The notes under the pieces were generated by a model, which saw only the letters and a program-made list of their open reading frames with translations, did not search any database and was not told the DNA's origin. Source: Aselliscus stoliczkanus (Eukaryota; Chordata; Mammalia; Chiroptera; Hipposideridae). From it: a stretch of 64,000 nt of DNA. The DNA is taken from NCBI GenBank assembly GCA_033961575.1, contig CM066738.1, positions 106,107,478 through 106,171,477 on the forward strand. Direction: 5' to 3'. The translations under genes were made by a program, and so were the position numbers. This document shows positions 37,761-48,780 of this stretch, in pieces. Each line of letters begins with the position of its first letter. Positions within the stretch are counted from its first letter, which is position 1.

Positions 37761-38357
37761 TATTATATAAAGTGTCACTATTTAAAGATAGCTGAGTCAC
37801 CAGCCATCCCTGCCAAGAGGCAATACGTGGGAGCAGAACCCTCCAGGTGCCTCCAAAGCACCTGTGCTGGATAAATTCCAGAGTGACTTCAGTTAATGCT
37901 TATGGAGCCAATAACTTGCCCAGTTGTACTTACAGACCTTTGAGACATAATGAAACAACTATTTTTTAAGTCTCCATGTTCCAGAGTAATTTATGACTCA
38001 TGAGTAGATAACTAATAGAACACATTTTACTTGGAAGTGTGGTACTGTTTTCACTAAAACTAACGTATAAGGGTATTGGCTTTGGGAAGCAGAAGCTAGA
38101 AGACCTTCCAGGCCTCAGAAAATGCTTGGTGAGAGTTAATAAAATAGTAAGAAAATTGCTACTGGATGCTAGAGAAGTGGGCAGAAAGTTTGATAATGCA
38201 GTGATCTGTAGACATACATAAAATAGAAAATATATCTAATGACCTGTTAGATTTGGCATTAAATTTGGCTAAGACGATTTCTACATTGAAAATGCTAAAT
38301 AGTTAATTTAGCCACATATGAGAAGTTTGGTTAGAGAAAGGTATGCCAATAAATTAT

Positions 38358-38653
38358 ATTTGTCCTCTATCTTGAAGCCATTTCTTACTTAAGGAGCCTT
38401 TTAAGGGAGGGACTGGTCATAAGAAACAGCTTTAATTTAATCCCAGTAATCCCTGGCTGCTTTCTATTTCTTCTGAATTCTGCTTGAAACTGATTTATTT
38501 ATTTGACTTATTTTTTTTCAGTTTCAAGCAGAATTCAGAAGAAATAGAAAGCAGCCAGGGATTACTGGGATTAAATTAAAGCTGTTTCTTATGCCCAGTC
38601 CCTCCCTTAAAAATCTCCTCAAGTAAGAAATGGCTTCAAGATAGAGGACAAAT
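38358..38653. repeat. Long inverted repeat, 136-bp arms, 24-bp loop
   Basis: The left arm 38358-38493 is the reverse complement of the right arm 38518-38653 at about 132 of 136 positions, with no gaps that I could find. The innermost 80 bp or so are perfect; the mismatches lie in the outer half (near 38391, 38397-38398 and 38418 of the left arm). The T-rich loop 38494-38517 has TTTATTTATTT at its start. There are no transposon-like termini, no TSD that I can define, and no reading frame. As DNA it could extrude a cruciform; transcribed, it would fold into one long hairpin. Confidence 0.95.
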
Positions 38654-38799
38654 CCACGTAACTTGCAATTAAACATGAACTGAAGGTTAAGATCTTAACA
38701 CTGTGGATTGAAGGAAATTTATTTAGAGTTAAAAAAGATTTAAGGGCAAGCTTAGCTGAACTTCTAAGAATCTTTAGGACATGCTTATTAGAACAATCG

Positions 38800-38932
38800 T
38801 TTTGTTTTGTTTTTAGCTGAGCCATCCTGCCAGTGGCAGCTCAGCTCGGGCTGGGCATCGAACTGCTGTTGCTCAGAGCTCAGCTTGCACTCGTGAGTGA
38901 GCTCTTAACCAACTGAGCCACTCAGCCGGCCC
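38800..38932 (-). mobile_element. tRNA-derived SINE, divergent subfamily
   Basis: On the minus strand it starts GGGCCGGCTGAGTGGCTCAG, with box A-like GTGGCTCAGTTGG and a box B-like GTTCGATGCCC. It then ends in an A-rich tail with AAAAC units. It differs from the other SINEs after the first 40 bp, with no ACACTGCCCTC module. The flanks TAGAACAATC and TATGACCAATC may be a decayed TSD. Confidence 0.8.
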
Positions 38933-39293
38933 TATGACCAATCTTAAATAGACTAAAAGGCTTCTAAGAATCTTAAGTGTGTCATGCACATAGTAAGCTG
39001 ATTCCCAACACAAAGTATGAAACAGTCTCCATCAAAATGAAATGAGTCACTTTTGTCTAATGAAATATGATATTTCAGTTCACAGAATTCCCACAAAGTT
39101 TTTATGTAAATTATACCACTTTACATGAAAAAAAGACTATACAATACAAAAAAAAGAATGCTTTTGCACCCTTAAATAAGTAGGATACAGGTTTAGAAAG
39201 CTACTCAGCTTTAAACCAAAGTGAGAAGATAGAATAAAACCTACAGAGGGCATTTTCCAGGCAGTAGAGCTGTACCCTGTTCAAGAAATTGGC

Positions 39294-39410
39294 CTGGGCC
39301 GGCCGAGTGGTGCAGTGCTTAAACGCGGGCTTGGGACGCCAGTGGCCCCGGTTCAGTCCCACATATGAGAGCCAGTGATACTGCCCTCTAAAAAAACAAA
39401 CAAACAAACA
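39294..39410 (+). mobile_element. tRNA-derived SINE, short form, with TSD
   Basis: Body CTGGGCCGGCCGAGTGGTGC through ATACTGCCCTCT, then an (AAAC)n tail. Perfect 11-bp TSD AAGAAATTGGC at 39283-39293 and 39411-39421. Confidence 0.94.
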
Positions 39411-39471
39411 AAGAAATTGGCAACATGTGCCCAGTAGGTTTCAAAATCACTATGAATTATTAATGGCTATA

Positions 39472-40042
39472 CAAGGTATGACAATTAAGTTCAGGACCTC
39501 ATCCTAGAAAAAGTGCTACATACCTCACTGCTAAATGTCACTACGGTCACCTTTGAAGTACTCCCCTTGGGAAGCTATGCACCGATGCCAGCACCTAGTC
39601 CACCCTTCAAAGCAATTTTGGAACTCTTTTTCAGGAATGCCCATCAGAGCAGTCATCATATTACCCTTGGTGTCCTGAATGTCATCAAAATGTCTTCCTT
39701 TCAATATTTCCTTTATCTTCAAGTAAAGAAAGAAGCCACTGGGGGCCAGATCAGGTGAGTAGGGAGGGTGTTCCAATACAGTTATTTGTTTACTGGCTAA
39801 AAACTCCCTCACAGGCAGTGCCGTGTGAGCTGGCGCATTGTTGTAATGCAATAGCCTTGAATGGCTGGCAAAAAGTTCAAGTCGCTTAACTTTTTCACAT
39901 AGCCTTTTCAGCACTTCCAAATAGTAAACTTGGTTAACTGTTTGTGCAGTTGATACACATTCATAATGAATAATCCTTCTGATACCAAAAAAGTTTAGCA
40001 ACATTGTTGCAACACGTTCATGAACTTAATTGACAGGCCTCA
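39472..40042 (-). mobile_element. Mariner element, internally deleted, about 570 bp
   Basis: The inverted termini share GACAATTAAGTTCA (left, at 39480) and TGAACTTAATTG (right, at 40021), and both ends abut TA. The minus strand carries a transposase remnant occupying most of the element. A full mariner is about 1.3 kb; the missing part is the 5' coding half, with the DNA-binding domain and the first catalytic aspartate. The TIRs look only moderately diverged from each other, which suggests a fairly young copy. Confidence 0.9.
39531..40004 (-). pseudogene. Mariner transposase, C-terminal half, catalytically altered
   Basis: Mariner transposases cut and paste DNA flanked by their terminal repeats, using three aspartates of a DD34D triad. 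This 157-codon frame is open and covers roughly the last 45% of a normal protein of about 345 residues. It starts with MLLNFFGIRRIIHYECV and runs through NQVYYLEVLKRLCEKVK. The second catalytic aspartate motif (family HHDNAPAH) reads HYNNAPAH here, and the third (family APSD) reads APSG, 35 residues on as expected for D34D. Both visible catalytic aspartates are therefore replaced. The end is FEGWTRCWHRCIASQGEYF plus a short tail. The start codon is only the first in-frame ATG, not an original start. The protein would be inactive. Confidence 0.92.
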
Positions 40043-40429
40043 TATAGTCACTAATGACATGCTACGTATAGGCATTGTGCTGGAAAAGTTGTCCCTCACT
40101 TAAAAAAATGGACTAGGATCTAATGATAAATACACATAAAGATGCATGCGAACTATGCTATGAGAATAGCTGGCTTCAACAAAGCTCGTGAATATTTGAG
40201 TGCCTCTTCTCTTTCAGGCACCATGCCTCTCCTTGGTAAGTACATACATTAATAAATCGGACATGCTACATGACACATAGCATAGAAACAGGCATTCCAC
40301 AAAAATATGCCAAGGGAATGCACTCATAGCAGTAAGAAAATAGCCCCTTCCATGTGCATCCATGGGCTGTACATTTGAAAGAATAATGTCAGACTTGTAT
40401 CTTCAAAATCAGTAGGTTTTGGCTGATGA

Positions 40430-40700
40430 AAAGTGGAAAAGGGAGCTTTCCAGGCAGAGGAATCACCATGAGCAAAGGCGCAGAGATCGAAGATGCTGTA
40501 GTGTGGTAGGAGGCGCTAGAGCACATTTTTATCTTTAGAACAAAAAGGAGGCGAAGTGTTGCAGTTCATAACGCTCCCTCATGGAGCTTAGGTCATTTTA
40601 AACTGAAGAGGGTAGGATGGCACCGACCCTTCTTAATGTAGGGAATGCATTTCTTTAAAAGGAATGAGGTGGATGGTATGGGGTGATGTTATGGAAAAAA
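40430..40700 (-). repeat. L2 fragment, reverse strand
   Basis: The plus strand reads 'CTTTCCAGGCAGAGGAATCA', 'GAGCAAAGGCGCAGAGATC' and later 'AGGAATGAGGTGGATGG', resembling the reverse complement of the L2 3' third. Confidence 0.5.
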
Positions 40701-41498
40701 ATTTCAAAAAATTTAAAAAAAATTGAGAGACTAAATAAGCAAGAAGTCTATGCCTCAAGGAAACATATTCCTAGGAAATTGTTGGGTTCTAGAACATAAC
40801 TGGGACCGACCATCAGCAATTCAGAGTTTATTGGTTGTGGTAGGTAAAGGAGAGTTAAGATAAAAAGGATAAAATATATTCTTTGAAGGCAATAATTGAG
40901 CAAATCTTTGCTTTTTATATGAGGTATAATAATATTATAAAATTATAGTTATCATGGTAGTCTCCGGCATATAAGTATTACTAAGAAATGGACCAGAAAT
41001 TATTCCAGACGTTTTTGCTGACTATATAAAAAAACAGAATATATATCCAATTCTTAGGTATTTTAAAGGGTGTTTCATTATTCCTTTCATTCCCTGAGCA
41101 AAGCTATGTGAAGCAAGCCAGAAAAGACAGAATATTTCAGTACCAAGAGATGGCTCTCCCACTACAAAGCTACTAAATTTATCCCGATTTTGATTGATCT
41201 CATTCGAGAAGGAGACAGAAAATCCTTCAGAGTGAAAAGAATTTGAATGCGCTTCTGATTAAAGACTGCTCAAATTAATCAAGTTGTCAACCACCCAAGC
41301 CATTGTACTAATCAAGATGTTGGAGATCCTTAGTAGAAACATAGAAGATGTATCTTTTTTTCTTGTCTACATTAGGCATTGGAGAGCTGTAGTGATTATA
41401 TCATACGTCAGTTGTAGTGAGTCCTTCCTACGCCATACTTGCAGAGTACCTGGATAACCATTAGAAAGGTAAAAATCTTTTCACAGGCTGTCAAGATG
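40701..41498. other. AT-rich non-coding stretch, no gene seen
   Basis: No frame above 60 codons except ones running into the adjoining microsatellite. No repeat recognised. Confidence 0.5.

Positions 41499-41575
<77 letters not shown>
41499..41575. repeat. Compound (TA)n(CA)n microsatellite
   Basis: A TA run of about 38 bp changes directly into a CA run of about 38 bp. It creates the artificial Cys-Val / Ile-Tyr frame on the minus strand. Confidence 0.97.
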
Positions 41576-41576
<1 letters not shown>

Positions 41577-41829
41577 TTAACTACAGAGCATTGATTTTTG
41601 AAAGTATCTAGGCAATTGCACCACGTCAATAGAGGAATCAGCCTAAGCAGGAAGTGTGACACAAACCCCCAGAATCATGTGGGTGTAGATACTCATACTA
41701 AAGAGAGTAACGATTAGGAGACAGAACTCTACAGCCTGTGCTAACATTGCTGATTATAATTCTGGGAACTGGAATTAATTTTTCTCTCAGATCTTCAGTA
41801 CCTTCTTTCAAAAATGAGGTTTATAATTA

Positions 41830-42270
41830 CTGAAAACAGATCCTGTTGACAACCAAAGAAAGCCAGTCTTATTAAACACCAGGCTCTGATAATCCCAACA
41901 GAACACAAGCAGGGATCAGAACAAGATATAGACAAGGCTCCATCAAGTCCACAAAGATGACCAAATGCGCCCTCTTCTGACTAACAACGGTAGTGCTACT
42001 TGAAGCCTCTTGCCCTCTGCATATTCACTAATACACACAACAATAAATTGCTTCCCCTTCTTGCATTATACAGTCAAGTATTGGCTCCTGCTTCCTTATG
42101 TCCTTCTTAGAACCAGCTGCACAAACCCAAACCCCTAGAACAGGCCTTCCTCCTCCCCTGTCTGTGACACTTAAGGTCCTCTGAGTGTACCTTTTCTGTC
42201 CTGCAGCAAATTAAGTAATTGTAACTTAATTTGACTATGGAACACAGCTTGCAGATAATTCGTATATTAC
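41830..42270 (+). repeat. LTR-like dispersed repeat
   Basis: Phrases such as 'GATGACCAAATGCGCCCTCT', 'CTTGCCCTCTGCATATTCAC', 'ACAATAAATTGCTTCCCC' and 'GTGACACTTAAGGTCCTC' read like a retroviral LTR of the MER67/ERV kind recalled from memory. Neither TG/CA ends nor a TSD could be fixed. Confidence 0.35.
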
Positions 42271-43869
42271 ACTGCTAGGTTTTGTGAAAAGATTACATAT
42301 GAGTCGGCAACTAGAGAAAGCTCCATAGAGTTGTGATTATTTAAAATCGACATTGATACAATAATGTCAATGTTATAAAAGCCTTAGGAGCTATCAGTGC
42401 ATTCTTGGTTGAGAAGAGGTATAATCAAAGGCCTAAAGATTAAAAAAAAAAAAAAAGTAATGTCTTCAAGTTTAGCCAGTATGAATCATCTTACAAACTC
42501 TATGTACAAATACATTTGCATCTCTTTTATTTTCCCAGTTATCAATTACTCACTGACATGTCTAATGTTAGGAAACAGTCAGGTGTCTGTCTTAAAACTG
42601 TCTCAGTTCATAATTGTCCATGAATTGGCTTATTCAGGCCTGATGGAATTATCTCTCTTTTTTTTCTTTCTTTTTAGTGCCTAAAAGCCTGAGATAATTA
42701 GTCCCAGGGCATCCCACAGTCTATGTCCTTTACCATGGCGTCTCTATTAAATGGCGCGGAAACCTGGAAGAAAGAGGCACTATGAGGGTCTTTTCCAGTT
42801 TCTGGTTTGGGCACAGCAGTTCTGCAACAGAGAGGAATCACACCCTCTCAAAGTCAAGTTTGTCTCACGGTGCCCCACTCTTTACTTCTCAAAGTTTCAC
42901 CTCTTAGGTTTACACCATGTGTGCCAGCACTTATTCTCCAACGAACCACCCCAGTGTGGTGGGTGTTGGAGAAACATAATTTAAAAATTACTTTTCCTCC
43001 TGACCCAGAACACATTTCCATAAAGGTAAAAGAGGAAGAAAACAATTGTATTATTGACTATGCATTAAACTGGAATGTGATAACATATCACAGGCAATCT
43101 GCTAAGAGACTGCAAAGACTGAACGACCTTTCACCCTTTACAGTGCACAGCAGATACAAGCCATTACACACATGTTCTCCAGATGAGAAGTGGTCCCCAA
43201 GTAAGAGGATGTGACAGCATCATTTGTTACACACAGTTTATCCTATGTTTACATGGAAATTTCCGTGACCATACGTGTTAGCAAAATGGCTTTATCCAAA
43301 GGAAAAATAAACTTCTCACATCTTTGCCAGCAGGTAGCTTTGGAGCAAGGTGCTTGATGACATTAACCCTCTGCCTTCCCACAGAGATGGGAGCAAGGAC
43401 CTGAATTACCTTCCTCAATGAGCATGTTTCAGAAAGATGGCCTCCAGGCCCTTGAGAACGGCACTCCTGGGTCTTTAACCTGGCAAGAGGCTTATTTAGC
43501 TTTTAAAATATTTACGTGCATTTGAAAGACACACAGAGAGTATTTAAGTGTCCTAAAGTAAATGCTTTAAGAAAAAGGGAAAGAAGAAGGAAGTCACCTC
43601 TGGGCTTTGGTAAATTGGACGTCCATGTTCCATTAAATACAATGCCCACAAAATTATTGAGACTATCACTGGTTATGATATGAAACAAAGAGCACTTGAA
43701 AGCCAAGGCAGTGTGACATCCAGTGGGGGTGGTACTAAGTTTTTAAGGTGACCGCCATGTTTCTCCTTATAGTGGTAGGGAGCAAACACAGGAAACATGA
43801 GTTGCTCAGAAAAGGTGTTAAGGAAGAAGACAGTTTCTTCTTCTAAGTCATGAGACAAGCATGGCTGAG
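42271..43869. other. Unassigned stretch with a 135-codon open frame
   Basis: The plus-strand frame 42807-43214 (135 codons from ATG) is among the longest outside known repeats. Its predicted product has no domain, signal peptide or membrane segment I recognise, and no splice-site or promoter pattern supports it. It is most likely chance or old repeat sequence. The rest of the stretch shows nothing definite. Confidence 0.4.
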
Positions 43870-46760
43870 GGCAAGCCTAGATTCTGATGATGCGAGTTAC
43901 CCAGTTTTAATGGAAACTCAACCTCAGCTGCATTCAACATGAACCTTTCTTTCATGGCTGAATTCTGGGGCCCAAGATGGTGAGGAATGCTAGGGTGAAA
44001 TTACATTCCCTTATCTCAGTGGAAGTGAAGGCATCTCATAGGGAGAAGATAGATGGCGACACTAAGCATTAGAGACAAAGTTGCCACAATGAGCCACAGG
44101 ATGGAAACCACCATCAGAGCTTTGGGATGCAGAGGGAGCTATTTTGGCTAATTTATCTAGGGAATCACTTAGAAATTAAACTACTGAACAGCCTCCTAAG
44201 GTTCCCCATGATATACCTACGAGGACAAATTCTAAGATTTCTGGGCAAGTGCATAACTAGGGTCATTTTAATGGGGATTCACTCTTTTACGCAATGCTTA
44301 GATCTAAGCACTTGGAAATCACTACACTCTACATTGATTGGAAAGCCGGGTCCTTTGGGGAAAGATACAGAACACAGATCTCCTTCAAAATTGTCAAGAG
44401 TGACTGTTTCCTAAGAAAATAGGAATTACACATACCATCTGGGGGTAACTGTATACAGGTAACTGAAATGAGGTTGACCCTTAAGCTCATCTCTCAGAGT
44501 AAGGGGCACTTAATAGAGGCAGATGATTGACAAAGAAGGTCAGGGTCTGATTGTGTTCTGCCCTGAATACATCTACCAGTAGGTATAATGGGATTATAGA
44601 TGCTGTCTATAGCTGTCTGCCTTGTTGGGAATATCTAGTGGGAATAAATAGATTCGTAGTTGCCACAATTGTTTTATTGGTTCCAAAATGAGCTGTATTA
44701 ATATAGAAAGGGCCAAGTAGAAGTCCTGGAAATTGGCCATTCCCACCAAATAGTAAACAAAAAAAAACACAATTCTACACCCCTGGGATAATTGCACAGA
44801 CCAATTAAAAGAGTGAAGACTAAAAAAAATCAAACCTAGTCACTCCTACCACATCTCGGCTTAACTTTTCTCTATTTGGCTGTAGGAACACAAATGGGTT
44901 GCGGAAAATGACAGCCCATTATTGTAAATGTATTCAAGGGATATTGCCAATCACAACTTTGATTCCAGATGTGGTATTTTTACTGGAGTGAATCAACACA
45001 ACTTCTGACAGCTGGTATAAAGTCTTTCTTTGACCCAGTGAGTAGTTTCTGTCCCAAACCACTTGTATTTTTTTATGACAGATAACAAGAGTATACTTTT
45101 AATATTTTTCTCCAGTGCTAGATCAAACCCTCTGCTCACCATCCTAATATAGTTAATTGAAGCTTTTATCATTCTCATAGCCCACAAAAAAATTATACTG
45201 ATTCATAAGATTGATAACATTATACCATTTACACCTGAGAAGCAAAGAGTAGCAAGTACATTAGAGGTCTTATCAATGCCTATGTTTGCCCCAAAATAGA
45301 AGAGAAACCCAGTGAAATTCCTGGGAGTCTACTGGTATATGGTGAGTAAGAAGTTACCCATCTAAAATGAGAGACAGGTAACGCAGCTACACGGCAAAAC
45401 TCTTGGAGCTAACATATATCGCATTTGAACTTGCAAAGCATGACTAGGCGCTATAGGAGGTCTCGGCTGGCCTGTGCTTCCCCATCACTTGGAACTTATG
45501 ACTCCTCAGTTCCAACAGTGTGGGGGCCAGATAGAAATGAAGAATAAAGTTCTGACAAGCAGTTCCAATAGGAAAATCACATATTAGGTTCCGAGGTTTT
45601 TGAGTAGGTCTGTTTCCTCCTTTGTTGATTAATACTCAATTTTCAAGCATTGCTTGGTCTGCTGCTAAGCCCTAGTGGAGACAGAGCAGTTGATCACGGG
45701 ACAAAAAATAACTCTGCAAGCTAAACCATCGATAATGTGTTGGATATTATCTGATCCACTGAACCATAAGTTTGGACATGAACAGTACCAGAATTTTATT
45801 GTAAAATAGAAGTGTTATATAAATGCAGAGGGCTGAGTATATCCATATGGTGACCACAAACTGCTGAGCAGATGGATGTTACATCGTTACTATTTCAACA
45901 TATCTGCTTTCATCCACTCTATAACCTTATTTTGAGGGCTTATAACAAGTTAACAGAAAAGGAAGTAAAAAGAGACCTCAACCTGCTTCACAGGAGGGTC
46001 TACACTGCATATTGGTGAGGGCTGCAGTAGACAGCACTGCATTTGATTATAATAAGGACTAGCCTTGAAAAATGGATGTAAGCATATTCTCCCAATGAAT
46101 AGAATTTTAGCCAGTACATTGATCGTGCACTTTATGCAAAAGGACAGTGGAAGTCACAGATCAACAGTAGACTGACTGATAATGACTACTGATTGACAGG
46201 GAAGTTCAGAGCTGGAAAATTGGTGATGGGGAGGTGGGGATTAGGTATGTGGATGGACTTCTTGGAATGACATAGAATGAGAAAACAGTCGCATTTAACA
46301 CAAATGCCACATAGGTCAACAGCAATGGATGCTTTCAATAATTAGGGGAACAGTGGCCACCTCTGTAGATTGAAGCCAGCAGCTCTGCCAAATATCCCTG
46401 ACACTTACGCGATGGGTCCGCTGACAAAATGGCAACAACAGGGGGATGGGAACCATGCATGGCTGTGAACTGACTAAAAGCTATTCTTCCTACCAACACT
46501 GATCTGTCTACTGCCACTCAAACAGTTGAGTTATTGGTATTGCCCCATCTCCTAAGTGTATGAGCTGGCTATCTGCATGGTAGCTGGAAACTATTTTATA
46601 TATGGATTACCTTCTATACTCTACCAACACTATTATGAAATGTTTGGAAGGCTGAGGAACCTGGCTTGTATCGAGACTCCGCCATCCTCTGGCTTCTGGG
46701 GAGATTTGGCTTACAGGAATCCCCAGCTGGGTAGAGGAGTCAAGATTAAATAATGACTAT
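43870..46760 (+). repeat. Putative ERVL/MaLR internal remnant
   Basis: No frame longer than about 95 codons survives. Text between 45950 and 46530 follows an ERVL-type internal sequence as I recall it: 'GTTAACAGAAAAGGAAGTAA', 'AGACCTCAACCTGCTTCACA', 'GGAGGGTCTACACTGCATAT', 'GAATAGAATTTTAGCCAGTA', 'GCTGGAAAATTGGTGATGG', 'GGGAACCATGCATGGCTGTG'. It fits with the ERVL-type LTR that follows at about 47.2 kb. The left limit is arbitrary, and I cannot assign gag or pol segments. Confidence 0.45.
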
Positions 46761-47199
46761 TGCATATTTATATTCCTTCCCACTGTTGTAGAGATTTCCA
46801 TTATTTGAGCTATTGTCGCTTGACTGAAGACCACTGCTCTTTCTTATGGCATTCTTCTGGCTCCACCTGACTCTCTTTCCAGAATAAAACCTCACTCCAC
46901 CTTTTGGTGGGGATAATGAAAAAGCCACTCGTAGCCTCGGTGTTCTGCATTTTACCTTGTTCTTTCCTTATTCCTGCCACAGCTTTGTAATCCAATAAAG
47001 GGTAAATTGTGCATTCCATCTGTATGCAATTTTAAACATGAATAATATATGTACTGTCAATAGCTTTTTAAGTTGTTAAAGGAAAATAGAGAAACAAGCA
47101 AAGCGAACACGAGTTACTACATTCACATTTGTAGGACCAACAATTCACCCCCTTCTCTGGTCACCACATGCATTCTCATTCTTAACAAGCCTCCCCACT
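46761..47199. other. Spacer between ERVL-like interior and LTR
   Basis: AT-rich, with short minus-strand frames of 60-69 codons that overlap one another. It may belong to the same provirus remnant, but I have no specific match. Confidence 0.35.
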
Positions 47200-48160
47200 A
47201 ATATAAAATGAGAGTTTATAGACAAGGGGATTACGGAATGTAATGTGTGTGCTAGGAGACAATTCTAAGCAGATCCTTGCATCTCTTCATAACTTTAAAC
47301 TTCTTCTGCTCTGGACTATCGCCTTAAGGAAGTTGCATAGAAAATAGCCTTTGAAGATAGGACTATTTTGCCTCCCTCTGAGGGCAGAGAACAGATTTGT
47401 TTTCTGTCTGGGACAGGAAAGACATTAGCTAACTTTGAGGCAATGTTTGGGTGAGTTTACCAGCATGCCCCTTTTAAAAGTTGAAGGTTTCTGGGGCCGG
47501 CTGAGTGGCGCATTGGTTAAGAGCTGGTTTTAGGATGTCAGCAGCCCTGGTTCAGATCCCACATATGATGGCCAGTGACACTGCCCTCTACAGCTAAGAT
47601 GATGAACAACAGCTCCTCCTGGAGCTGGACTGTGCGAGCCCCGGGACGGTGTAGGCTGCAGCTTCTGCTGCAGTGGGCTGCCATAGGCTACAGTGAGTGG
47701 CCAGCAGTCAGCGTGAGCTGCCAATAGCCACAGTGAGTGACCATCCAGAGGCCGACAACAGATCTGCCTCAACCGGGAAGAGCGCAATGACGATACTAAC
47801 ATGGGCCAGTGAATCAACGTCCTCCGCAACTAGACTGAAGAACAAAAAGACAGCAACTTGTCTGTTCCCCTTCCCTGATTCCCCAACGCTGAACCCCTCC
47901 CCCAATTCCCCAATAAAAATCTTTAAAAAAATAAAAAATAAAAGTTCAAGGTTCCCTAAACGCAATTTCTGAGCTGTAATGGAACTGTCCGTCTGCACAG
48001 CATCCAGTCGGGCTGCTCCACGCTGCCTTTGGATTTGGGGGCAGGGTAACAGGAATCTCACCTGCCTGCCAGGTCATGAGTAATAAAGCTCTTTGTCTCT
48101 GAACCCAGGGTCTCAGGCTGTCTTCCAGCCTCCACGTGACAGGAAAGGCTAACTGGTTTT
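47200..48160 (+). repeat. ERVL-type LTR split by a SINE
   Basis: The left half reads 'AGACAAGGGGATTACGGAAT', 'GCAGATCCTTGCATCTCTTC', 'TCCCTCTGAGGGCAGAGAAC'. The right half resumes after the SINE with 'GGAACTGTCCGTCTGCACAG', 'GGATTTGGGGGCAGGGTAAC', 'AATAAAGCTCTTTGTCTCTG' (polyadenylation region near 48082) and 'GGGTCTCAGGCTGTCTTCC'. The order and AATAAA position show plus orientation. The family name is uncertain. Confidence 0.7.
47491..47939 (+). mobile_element. tRNA-derived SINE, long form, with TSD
   Basis: Starts CTGGGGCCGGCTGAGTGGCG, passes GACACTGCCCTC, continues with CTACAGCTAAGATGATGAAC and the long-form body. It ends CCCCAATAAAAATCTTT plus an A-rich tail. The 14-bp TSD AAAAGTTGAAGGTT (47477-47490) is repeated as AAAAGTTCAAGGTT (47940-47953). 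Near the 3' end it carries a partial repeat of the CCCCAAT segment, which is not in the other long copies. It interrupts an LTR. Confidence 0.94.
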
Positions 48161-48289
48161 GTGAAATTGGGGTAAGGTTTCAAACTCTTCACAGTTCTTG
48201 ACAATGTGAGTTCAAAAACACTAAGAAATTATGGAACAGAGGATCTCTAATGCAATAATGAAAACTGTATTTATTTCAGTAGATAGTGA

Positions 48290-48780
48290 GCCCCCATTAA
48301 GAGTTTTATCATTGTTTCTATATAGTTTAGAAATATGTGGAAGTGACATGATTAGAGCTGGGCTTTTAAAGTGAATAGTTGAGATGTTTGTATTCAAGTA
48401 GGAAGAGAAAAATGCATATAATGAAGTGCTAATATATTATGTTACATGCTGAAGCAAGAATATTTAAGATCTGATTAGGATTGAGTCCCTGAGGATGGAA
48501 ATTAGATGATATTTACCATGCATAATAATTAATTATAATGGGGGAGGGGGAATTCAAAGTTAATTCCAAAGATATGAAACTGAGTGAAAAGGAAGCCATT
48601 GGTCCTGATTATAGAACCAACAAGGACAAGTTTATATGGGGAAAATTACATATTCAAAATGCCACTGAGGCCTGTATCAAGAGAAAATTAGACCCTGAGA
48701 CACAGATCAGGATTCATCTCTATAAATGACTGATGGGAGTGATTATGAGGCAGAAACTTTAGAAAGTCTAAAATTAGGAA
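48290..48780 (-). repeat. L2 fragment, reverse strand, degraded
   Basis: Phrases such as 'TGGAAGTGACATGATTAGAG' and 'AATTCCAAAGATATGAAACT' fit the reverse complement of L2 upstream of its 3' end. Confidence 0.45.

Noticed and set aside
41408..41662. 84-codon frame with Cys-Val and Ile-Tyr repeats
   Set aside because: Translation of a CA/TA microsatellite.
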